Assembly: GCF_036417845.1 (NCBI RefSeq)
Contig: NC_089980.1
Span: 112,121,169-112,185,168 of the forward strand
From: Apteryx mantelli
Taxonomy: Eukaryota > Chordata > Aves > Apterygiformes > Apterygidae
Direction of reading: 5' to 3'
Length of the DNA: 64,000 bases
Within the stretch, counting starts at the first letter, position 1, and every line of letters starts with the position of its first letter. The translations under genes were made by a program, and so were the position numbers. The notes beneath the pieces were generated by a model. It was not told the origin of the DNA. It ran no database searches and was given only the letters and a program-made list of their open reading frames with translations. Below are positions 27,001 to 39,000 of the stretch, piece by piece.

Positions 27001-30000
27001 TCCCAGTCATGACAATCTATTTTTATACTTCCCAGGCTGCCCACTTCAGGGATAGCTGAAGGATAGAGATAACAGAATAACCTTTATTTTGTACTGTGCA
27101 CAGAGCTTGAATTACTTTTTCACTGTAAAAGATGTTCAGTATGGACATTTCTGGGATCTAATTCATAGTAATGTCTAGAGTATTGTAATCTGCTCCACAT
27201 AAGGGAGAACAAGTCATTCTCATTACAGTCAATATTTACGCATTAGCTCTCCAGAGTTCTCAGTCTGTAATGGAGTCCTTCAAAAGGAAATATAAAATTA
27301 ATATTCTTCCAACTATAAGAAAATTTTCATGTTAATTCAATATCCTTTAGCTTTATGTCAATTGTGTGTTGTAAATGCTTGAAAATAAAACTAGATGCAG
27401 CCATTCAACCTGTGGGATATCATGATCCACAACGTCATGCCCTTCCATTGCGCGAGGAGGTAATGTCAGATGGAGAGTGACACAATACCTTTCTCAGGCC
27501 GCTTACTGGTGCTTCCTAATTTAGTTGTTGCAACTTCTATGGCACAAAACATCAAGAGAACTAAGAGACAAGCAGGTGTGACATCAAAGTTAATCACTGA
27601 TACTACACATTATGACTACTGCTCTCTAATGACTGTATGGAAAGTCAGGCTCTGGCAGGCTTAATAGCTTAATTTTCCCCAATTACAATATAGTGATTTT
27701 GAGCCATCTATTTTAAAACCACTTATCAGCAAAACGGGGTCAGTCTCATTATCTTTATTCTGTAGTTATATAAGCTAAGACAAACGGCTAGAAAGACTTG
27801 TCCACATTATGTTGAATGGGGCAGTCACAGATAGAGTTAGTTCACTTTCCTGAACCCATCCAAGGGCCCCAATCTTTAGTCTTCCCTGTCATACACAAGA
27901 GAAATTTCAAGAGTACTTCTATTAAAATCGTGAAGCGATTCGTTCTAACTCACCGTTAATTGAAGAAAAATGCAGCTGTGCTCTGGAAAGCTTTTCTCCT
28001 GGTATTTCTGTATTTACCCAATGAAAATCTTTTTTCTTAATTGAGATTTGACCTGAATATTGAAAAGAAAATACTTATTCAAAAATTAATTTTTAAATGA
28101 TGACTTAAGTGAATATTATTTTTTGTTGTTTTGATAGAAGTCACAGAATTTTACAAAAGCAGCTATTTAAAAGTGTTGTTTACAGATACTCAGTGAACCA
28201 AATGAATGAGTAAATACAGGTTCTTCCTTTTTTATCTCAGTTGTATCTCCACTGTAGTTTGTTTTATGAAAGAAGTGTGTTTTAAAGAAAAAATTCTCTG
28301 CCTCAGAACTGATTAAATTCTCTTTTCACAGAAACAAAAATAACAAGTTTAGAAATAGGTCCATCAAAAGGAAAACAAATATTGAAATGATGAGGAATGA
28401 GTAGTAGTTTGAAGTAGTTTCAAAAAGCTGATTCTCCAAATGAATTTCTAGACCTTGACTCTTTCACAAAGCCTTACTCCTCTCAGAGGGAATAATTTCA
28501 TGAATGTATCTGAAAATATGTATCTTATAGTAAAATGGCCCAACAAAAGGTCTACCTGAGTATAATAGTTTACAGAGTAAGAGACTAAAATATGCAAGAA
28601 TATGCACAATCACTCACATGAACAGGAACAAGCTGACAATTTTTTATTCCCTTGAGGAATGAAAACAATAAGACATAAAGAATCATGTGTGCAGTCTGGA
28701 ACAGCATCTAAATAGCCCTGAACTAAATCTCCTTGTAACAGATTATTTCTGTGAGATCCAGTAGTACAACCCAAAGTTAAAATAGTTTGGAAAAGTAACC
28801 TTTTACTTTCTGTCACTGGTATTTTTTATTCCTTTTGTGACACAGATCCTACACTGATAGCAGTTTACACTCTGCTCCTGTCTCCTATAGCAGCCAGCCA
28901 TCTGCAGTTCTTGCCTTTTCCTGAGCATGCTGCAAGCTTTAATCTTGTAAGCAGAGCCCCAAGAGCAAACATTTGCAGCAAGGCAGTCCCGTGTGATAGT
29001 AGGAAGGCGTGATGGTGTAAATGCCAATTACAGGAAGGTAGAGCTGTCTAGGTTCAGCTCTGTTCTCACCACTTCTAGAGACAAAGATCCCTTTTGCCAG
29101 TCCTGGGCATTTGCCTATTCAGAGAGACTTCGATGTTAAAAAGTCATCATCACTGTGACAGTGGAAGTTTTCCAAAGTTCACACCCAGGCCACACAAGCA
29201 AGTTTTCAGAAGAGCTTGGATGAGTTCTACAGCAGAGCACTCACTTCATGTCTCATAATTACCATTAATTAACTACGGTACTGGCACTGAACATGGCAGC
29301 CTTACGAAGAACAACATAATCATATCTCTCTTAGTTTAGTTGTATCATGGCTGGGCATTTAGAAAAAAAAACAGAAGCAAGATTCACAACACCACACAAA
29401 TGTTCAGTGAAGTAGGTGCCAACCCTATACTTAGCCAAGGCCTCAGACCCCCAAAGTATTTTTGTTTAACTAGCAGGAACTTCATTGCACCACAGGAGCA
29501 AGCAAAGTGTTTTTTCTTCATTCCCAATTGGGTTAGAGAAGGTTCCATCATGAAAAACATTTTATCTTGATACTGCTTCAGGGAATGGCAACAGCTGATG
29601 AGCAATTATTTGATTATTATGATATGTGGGTCATCTTTTTGCTTTATAGGTAAAGAATAACTAGCCCCATTATATGATCACTCATTTGGATCGTTAAATG
29701 CAGCCATAACAAATAAATAATGCTCATCAGCAACACCACAGCTAATACAGTCTCAAATCTAAAAGTGTTATGGTATCATTTTTCCAGGGGAGTTTATATT
29801 TAATTTGTAAACTCTTGCCAGAGTCTGAAATTTAGTACTGACTGTATAAGCTTGAGGGCAGTGTTTCAACAACTTAATTTTCATTTCTGGGTAGCCTTTG
29901 AATTCTATGAGTGACAAGCAAAAGTTAAGCAGTTATCAGTGACAATATTCTGGCTGCTAAAAGTCAAAAAATAGCTACTTAATTCAATGAAATGCATATA

Positions 30001-33000
30001 TGCAACTACGATGTATTTTTAAATGGCAGTCCATTGCTGACATTGTTTTTCATTGAAATCATTTTGAAAGGTTGCTTTTCCCAAGCTAGGTTGAGAATAT
30101 AGAAGATGACTAACATCGGGTATGGTATATTAGCAAAGAGTGTCCTCTGAAGGGATTTATACAGCTAAAGAGCTGGTGTATAGACCTGAGTTCCACACTG
30201 TATGGATTTGGGGAGAAGGGGGTACTTTGGTCTTTAATCTGGTCCCAGGGACTGGTAGTAACTGGAGGGTTGCAGGTGCGGCAGATGAACCTTCCAGCTA
30301 AATTTTTTCCAAAGGGATCATCTGCCCGGGAACCACCCTGCGGTTTGAACCACAGTGCAGGAAGTGGGGAGAAAGAGGGGATTTGCTTCAAAGGCACATT
30401 CCTGATCCACACTAAAACATTGATAAATGCACCCATATTGCCATTCATTGCACTAATAATTCCCTGTTAAAGTAGGATTTGGCAACGACTTTTATATTTA
30501 ACAAAAATAAATAGCTGGTTTAGCACATAAAAGGCTTGAATGGTTCTGAGAAAGTATAGCTCCTCTGAGTTAATCCCAGGGTTTTTACTGAAGGTCAAAT
30601 CCTGAAGCCTCTATTCATTGTGCGTAGCAGCTTTTTCTTCCAGAGGCCTTATTTAAATCATTGAAGTTACTTTCAGCAGAATGAAGGCCATCGCTAAATG
30701 TGTGTAGGGCTTCCCAGTCCAACTTTAACAGTTTATCAGTTCATCAGTTCACATTAATTAAGTTTTCATTAGCTAACTATCTATTAATTAGTAATAGTTA
30801 TTAAATTATCTAAAAATTTGCCATTATACTACCAGCAGGCTGGGGTTATGGCTGGGGACAGCCAGCGCTTTCCCAGGCAGCTGGACCCCAGGCATGTTTC
30901 CGGCGTTTGCACGGCCCTGACTCCCTTCCCAGTTCCCAATAGTTATTTTGGATGCAGCCATCTCTGTTTGGGGGTCGTTGAGGAAGAAGAGGCAGGAGGG
31001 AACCTGGGTGGTACGACTGCAAGCTGTGCTATGCCAGCGGCCCTCAGTGGAGGAAGCAAGTCCCTGGTCTGTTTTATTTACTAGTGCAGATATAAATGCA
31101 GGTCCTGGTAAAGCACTTTTCTGCCCCTCTCATTCCTTATTTTATGTCTTGCATTCAACACAGAGTTAATGCATTTTGGTAGCAAATTGCATCATTTCTG
31201 TGATATTAGAATGGTGTCTCAGAAATACAGTTGGTGATAGATGGTAGATACATAGATATGAATTCAACGTGAATGAAACTAAAAGATAATATTCTGAACA
31301 CAAGAAGTTTAAACTATTTGCTATTAAATGTGTAGGCCTGCAACATACTGTACCACCATATGTAAAGCAAACAAAAAAAAATAAATTACTTTCAAAAAAT
31401 GACAGTTAATGCATTGTTATGTATGCCCTGATTTCTATTGCAAACAAGATCTGTATTCAGAAGTTAAAGCTAGAAAACTCTTGGTTCAGTTTAGTATTCT
31501 TCCTCATTTCTGTTAAGAAACTGTCTGGAGACAAAAGACCATTAATTCTCCTGTTTTTTATTATGTTTCACAACAGAACTGAACTGTTCGTACAATGCCA
31601 GGTATTTTTAAGGTTAACATTTATTAAATAATTTCCTAAATATATGTTAGCTAACCTACAGAATAAGGTGTACTAATATTTAGACTCCAGTAAGAAAAGA
31701 AAGAAAAAATAACATCATTTAGCATGTTATTTGTAAAAATACTGCACCAAAGTACAACATTAAGCCAAAGGCAGAAATGCTTTGGAACTTTTTTAATCTA
31801 CATAATATTATAGGCCCCAGAAACTATTCTTTTATGGTCATTCCAGCAAATACATGTAATGAGTCATGTAGGCAGTTTTATTGATTTACTACTAATACAA
31901 AATATTTCCCAATACCAGAGAAAAAACTGCACGTACAATTTGTGTTTCAAATTGGATTAAAAACTCCAGATATAAACCTTGCTGAAATCAATGGGGTTAC
32001 TGCTAAGATAATTTGGTGCGAACAAGCATTTTAATAATCCTTTAAACCAACTCTTCCTTAAGTATTATGTGTTACTCACGTAACTCGCTGAAGCAGGATT
32101 TACTATGAAGCATGTGATGGAAGAGCTTGCATAAAGACTGCTCGAGGGAAGGTGAATTATGGCAGGTACACTCCACACGCAGCATCGTGCCCCAGGTGCT
32201 AATGTAAGCTGCTTTGCAATCAGTATTTGCAGAACAGGGTATGTCATCCTTGATTAAAGTTTCAAGACAAGCTTCATCATCATAGCATTTTTTTGTCACA
32301 TGTCTCCAGCACTTTGACAGAAAAGTTTTGTATTTTTTCCTAGTGGGAAAAAAAAGAAATATACAACGACAGTTTAAAAGCTTTGTGATTTTGCAAAAAG
32401 ACATTCAGAGATAATCAGAAAAAGAGAATTTCTCCAAAGGTGCCATTTAAACTTTAATAATCATGATATACAATGGCAGCTGACCTAAATTCTGTTCCGA
32501 TTTACCCCGACTGATTTCAGTGAAACTGCAAAATTACAGTTTGAGGAAAATGAGAGTTTTATTCAAAAGGTTTTTGAGAAAAAACAACTGTACTCCAAAT
32601 CAGCACCTATGGAGATTTTCCCAGGGTCCAGTAAAAATCAGTGTGAGTACTGGCAATCTCAGACACTCAGAGAAGGAATGTCAGTAAAGGAATAAAACCG
32701 ATCATCACAATGAAACCAAAACAGGTGCTTTCTACTGGATAAGTTTGTTGGGTAGTGTGACAGGAAGAATGAATATTTATTTGACATAAAATAATCTACA
32801 TCTAGTGCTAAAAAAACAGAATACTAACAAAATGCAAAATGTCCAAAATTCCGGATAAATTAGAAGGAATTCAGCTACACATACTAGACTTTAAAAAATA
32901 ATTGATAATGGAGATGCATTACAAGAAGGATTAATTTCATTATCAGCTCAATAATCTTAATGGTTTCAGTTTATTTGCTCTTGTGGTAGGACAAAATTAG

Positions 33001-36000
33001 CCTTTAATACACTATGTATGACAATAGAAAACATCTATTAAAAGTTAACTAAGAAAACCAAAGATATTGATTAGAAACTAATTTATCACTTACATTAAAT
33101 ATTCAAGGACAATAGAAATAAATTGTTGTTGGATATTGGACATTAATGTATTAAAATATTCTTTCTCTGGGCATAAAGATTAGTCTGTTAACTTAGTGCT
33201 GCTGCTGTGTAGCTGTTATAAAGCAAGTCATGTTGAAAAATGTGAACTGTTACGATACCAGCTAGGACCTTATTTATAAGTATTTTCATTACACAGGCAA
33301 AGGGTTCAAAGCAGATGCCACCTCTGTGTTAATGGAATCATTTTTGTTCACCCCCTAATTTATAGATATAGGTAGCCATAATTCACAGAGTAATTTTGCT
33401 AATTACGTCCACTTATTGTCAATGCCAGGCAACATTAATGCTCCCAAAATAACGGGCAATTCAGCAAGTCTCCATTATGATATTACATGTGCACACATGC
33501 ACAGACATACATTTGTAGCCCAAATCTTCTTGATATAAAAGGGGGCAATTCCCACTGACGTCAATCTGAACAGCTTGCACAGTACTGAAAGTGTCTCTTG
33601 GCCTCTCGGTTTGTTTACTGAAGATTAATTTAAGCACAGTTATGAGGTAGACTTCAGGTCTAATCCACATGGGATCCAATGACTGCACTGAAAACTTAAG
33701 TGGCCAACTGACCATCCTCAAATGTCCGTAATTAAGTAGAACCATGAGTATGGACCAATCCTATTGCATGTTTTCTAAAATAAAATAAAATCTGACACCT
33801 ATGTTATTCTACATGACTTTGATGGTCTATGCATGTTTCAGGCTAGCAAGAGAGTTTTTGACATGCCAGTCAGTCTGAGTAGAAAAGAATAAAAAGAAAG
33901 TTTTACAAAAAGGCCAAGCTGGATGTACAACACTTAGATACAAAAGGTCAGATTGTCAGGTGGAGCAGGTAATTACTTTAACCCAACAAACTTTGCCCAG
34001 TCTGCTGCATAATTTGTGTAAACTGCTAGAGGGCAAAGGTGCAGACTGGCAGGTGTTATCTGAAGAAAGTGGTAATGAAAATACCTAACAACATACTGTG
34101 TCCAGCAAAAATGGTGTTAAGAGTCATCAAACACAGGCAGAAGAAAAGCCCGTATTAAATTACAGACCTTGGCTGAAAAAGAACCTTTTTTATTTTATTT
34201 GGAAAATTACCACAGTTGATACAGACAGTTATGATAGATGTGTAGGTGAAACTGCCATTCTGTAGTCACTTTTCAGATGAGAACAGGGTTTAAGGAATTG
34301 CTAATGTCTGTGCCAAGTGATAAATAACCTAGCTTTTTGATTGTTAAAACTAGGTAAGTTAACCTAATAAAATCTAAGCACATTTGGGTGGAGAACAAGT
34401 TCATGTAAGCATTCAGTGTGGTCATTACGTCTCTTGGGCAAGGTGCCACAGAGGTTCCTTCTGGGTGAGTCTGTGAATGGGTTATGTAGGTGTCTATGGG
34501 TTTGAATGGAGAAAACGTTACCAGCAAACAACAAGGCAAAGGGAGGAAAAGTAGGAGGGTAACATGTGACAGTTTCCTAAGGGCGGATAAGTGCTGGAGA
34601 GTTGTTGAGCCTGCAAGAAACACGTGTGCACTCTGGCATCCACAGAGGCTTGTGAAGCTTGGACCGCACCCTCAACGGCTGTGGCTGCTGCATGTGGCCG
34701 GTGGCTACAGGATTATATACACACTTGAGGAAACACAGGACCCTCTGAGATATTTTCTTATCTATCTGGAAGCCACTGGCCCACCACTACAACCCTACTT
34801 CTATGAGCTCACAGTTGGAGCTGGCCTCCCAACTGTTGCTTTAATGGGTAATGAGGGGATGTGTCAGTGTGTGAAAAAGCTGTGTGGGAGAACAAGTGAA
34901 TGTGTTGTGTGATTAGCATTTTGCTGTTAATAACATCTGGATTCTATTAATAACAACAGCATAATGAATAGAAGGCGTTCTAGAAATATCGGTTGTGATC
35001 TGTCTCCTCTTGACTTTATCCCCTATCAGAGAAAAAGGAATTTACAACAAAGACTTTTAGAATTTTAGAACATACCTTGGAAATCTGAATAGTTTGGAGC
35101 ACTGTTACAAGATGATTATCAGGTCTTGTCCAAAAAATAAATGGCAACACTAAACGCTAAGATGTGCCTAGAACTGGGCTCCAAGACTCTCAGTTAACTG
35201 GGATATCATGTTTGAAGTGTAAAGATAACAAACCTTCCACTGTTTGCAACCATAAAATATGTTTTTTGCACATGTCAGATACAAGTAATAATATAGAATA
35301 GATGCAGCACAGAAAAATATTTTGCTATAGATGAGATATATGGCATATATACGGCATATATAACTTTGATCAAATCTTTTTTCTCATGCACATTACAGGA
35401 CAAAATGTAGGAAAAGTAAACTTTCTTCCACTTACCTGCACAATTCGTTCTCTTCACACATGTGAATTACATTTAGACATGATGGGGTAGGAACTGCTGT
35501 CACTGCACAGGACTTGCCATGAAGAAGTTCTTTAGCTCTGTGGCAAGATTCATCAGGCTGGATACAATCACAAAAGGTCATGGTTTGGGCAACTTCAGAA
35601 GGCATGTTTTGATAGAAGAACCTTATGGCTGCTTGACATTCTTTTATGTTGCATTTTTTATTTACCGAGCAAACCTTTAGGTATAGGGACAACTGTTTGT
35701 TACATACTTCGTCTTCAACACACTCTTTGTTCACATCCAAACAGGTTCTGTTTGCTCTGTATTCTAAAAAGAATAATGATTTTTAAAATGTAATCGTAAG
35801 AAAGCCTATCTCAAGTGATGACAGGTAGTTGTTTTGCCTTCAATATTCCCATTAAAGATAAATTTGATTCCCCAAAACTCTGATCCACCTTTTCCAACAT
35901 TGCCCGTTAAAGCCCGCTGCACATTCTTCAAAATTCTCCCTTCTTGGGCCTCATAAACAACCCTCCTGCAGGTTTCTGTCTTTGACAGGTAAATGGAGAG

Positions 36001-39000
36001 AAGAAAGTGAAAAGTGACAAGGAGAAGGTTCCTTTGTTGTAATGATTTCTGGAATGCTAGTGGCTAGTGGATACTTTTAACTGCTGAAATCTCCAAAATT
36101 CAATCTTAAATTACGCTCCACAATAACTAACAAAGAAGATAACATAAATGACATTTCTGTGTTCTTAAAGCTAGTTCAGGTACTTCTATGCTGTAAACCT
36201 TCCAGAAAGACCTAGGTAATTTGGACCTTAAACTGGGGTAAAGTTTTGCCTCTCTAAATCTACCAGGATCAGGACCGTTACCTATCAGTTCTAGGATTCT
36301 TATATATGCAGAAGCTTAACTGAAAATATTTTGGGATCTGTTGATTCCCTGTTCTTTAGTAATTTGACTTAAAACTATTCACTTTAATCTGGATGGAGAT
36401 ACATTTTTCATTATCTTAAAACAGAGCTAAAATAAGTTATTAGGATTCATAAATAAATTCAGAATTACCTTGCTTGGAGAGGGCAGATAAATTCCACTGT
36501 AATTTTGCTTCCATACTAACATTATCTAGAAAAAAAAAATATGGGTATAGGCATAAGCAGCAATGATAAATCATGTCTTACCTTAGTTCTGAACTTTAAA
36601 GTACTGGCTGTGATGCTGGCATAGAGTCAGTAGTAAAAATAAACAAGAATAAAACAAATTAGCTTGACAGGTAGAAACTGTCAGCTTGTTCATAAACTCT
36701 AAAAGTGTTGTTACATATATTCATAGATTTTGAGGTGAATGCACACAATTTCCCAATGGATGTTAATAACATTCTTTACATAATTATACATCCTATGATC
36801 TCAAGAAGTTTCTAGAGATGCTCAGCATAGTATAAAATCAGATTTCTTGTGAATAAATAAAGGCCAGAGACCTTAATATGTTCATCAATATATCCAGTTT
36901 TTAAATTTCAACCACATGTCATGATTTAAAGTCAATGCAGGCAGACAATTACTATTATTAACAAATAGTTGTTATTGTTTTTATTATTATTATTTCCAGT
37001 TATAGCATAATACTAAGAGGCACTGATTGGGACCAGGTTGCCTCAAATTAACACTTCGAAGGAAAATATTATTTGCACTCAGGTTGTCATTTCACTATCA
37101 GATTATTCATTTGTATCTAAATAAAACAATTCTATTTCCAATGTCAAACTGCAAATGATCTAAAAAGCTTTTTCACAGATATGTGGATTGCATTGTATGT
37201 ATGAAGGGGTTCAGAATCCTGGAATCACACTAACCTGTGTCAGTGTCCTGACTTTCCTCCCCCTCCTCCTCCTCCTCCTCATAATCATCATTATCATCAT
37301 CATCTTCTTCTTCTTCACTAGATGCTGAAGCTTGATTCTCTTGAGAGTATTGTAAACAAGGGTTGTTAAATATTCCCTTCCATATTTTAACACATCTCTT
37401 TTGAAGTGGCTCTGAGCACTTGCACTTTCCCAGCACTGTTTTCCTCAGCTCTTTCCATGCTGACAAACACTGCTGTGTGGCCATCTGGAGCCTGCATTTC
37501 GCCACTTCTGCCTGGCAAACTCGCTGGAAGTTCTTAAATGCTAAAAAACAGTAAGGGTCCTCCCGGCAGCTTTGCTTTGCAGTACTGCAGTCAGTCTCTA
37601 ATTCATCTGGGTGTTTTTGGTCTTTGGGAGTTCTGTGTTGCCTGAAACTCAGTTCAGTATCTGATCTTGAGGAAGTATCCAAATATTCTGTACAAATAGG
37701 CGTAAACAGAGATAAAAGTAAAATGGAAGACTAAACGTCATCACTCTCTCCTGGTCACCGCGAAACAAATTTAGGAAAAGAATAACTGTCTTAATGCAAT
37801 AAAATTAATTAAACAGCCATAACTATGCCATGACTAAATTCAGTGTTATGCACATACATCATTATTTCAGATTCTTGCAGAGTAATGAATCTTTCTCATG
37901 CTTACTGTGCCCTAGTGTCTGCATCATACCGTCTAGCTTAGCAATTCAGCTGCTAACCATAAAATGAGAAACCCTTACTGAAATTACTGCATAAAGAGAT
38001 TCATCTCACATAATTCTAGCCACCTACAAATTGGACGTATCATGGACTATCTTCTAGATTCAATCTATAATCTTCAAGGAGAAAAAGGCAATTCCAGAGG
38101 ATGGTTCATTACTTAAAATACATGCTTAATATGGACAGGGAGAATTACTCCTGAAAGTATCTACCAACACTACAAGCTATGAAATATTCTTCATTCATAG
38201 GCAAACCCAGTAATGGTGCAATTTAATTCAACATTTTTGTTATACTGGCAAGAAATGCAATCATGCTTAATCAACAAAAATATAAAATTACTTCCATTTG
38301 CTAGAAGCAAAAGCAACCGGTTTGATGACATTGACATCAGGCTTTAGATACCCATTATTCTTGTCTGGGGCAAGGAGTTTCAGAAGAGGATGCTATTATT
38401 TCCTCTGCAATAAAGCCATATATTTTACTACTTGACGACATACACTGACTGATGCCTGCGTGGAAAGATGGCTCAGAGTGGAGAATCAGTCTCTGTGCTC
38501 ACTTTCCAGACTCTCATTCACTGGCTGATTTTACCTCTCTTATGTCATATTCTCTAATCATTACTCAAGGAGACACTGGATCAGAAACTAAAAGCCTTTC
38601 TGAGTAGTACTTATTTGTAGAAATAAGCTTTCTCAAGAGAAAAAAGTTCTCATAATTAAATAAGAAAGGGGTCTGGGCCCAGTGACTATAATGGAATTAA
38701 AAAAAAAAAAGACTGTATTTTATGTAGTAAGTACAGCTGTATAAAGGCAGTAATAGTATTTCCCACATTCATTAACCTTTAGTAGATATAGCGAATATGC
38801 TCCTGTAACACAGTGTGACACAGTTACAGAGCTGTACAGCCCCATTTACTCACACTCTCATTCACAAGGTGAAGACTGTGCATGTCTCTATACACAGCAT
38901 ATACTCAAAGGTGCTTACGTTTCCTTGGGCAAGTAGCCCTTAACACTCATAATATTTTCACTCTTGCTTTCCATTGAATTGAGCAAGAGCTTTGTAAACG

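Larger units (their letters stand above)
21054..27953 (-). other. GFRAL intron 8
   Basis: A 6.9 kb intron. It contains a 22-bp perfect AT palindrome (21881-21902), an AC/AT microsatellite (23473-23550), two relatively GC-rich patches (24000-24350 and 25200-25410) and an inverted repeat (25618-25645). No exon with matching phase was found. Confidence 0.8.

Noticed and set aside
34273-34623. 116-codon minus-strand frame in GFRAL intron 6
   Set aside because: No cysteine pattern, no fitting splice sites in phase, no family resemblance.
37211-37393. Minus-strand frame rich in Met and Arg runs
   Set aside because: Out-of-frame shadow of the Glu/Asp trinucleotide tract in GFRAL exon 4.
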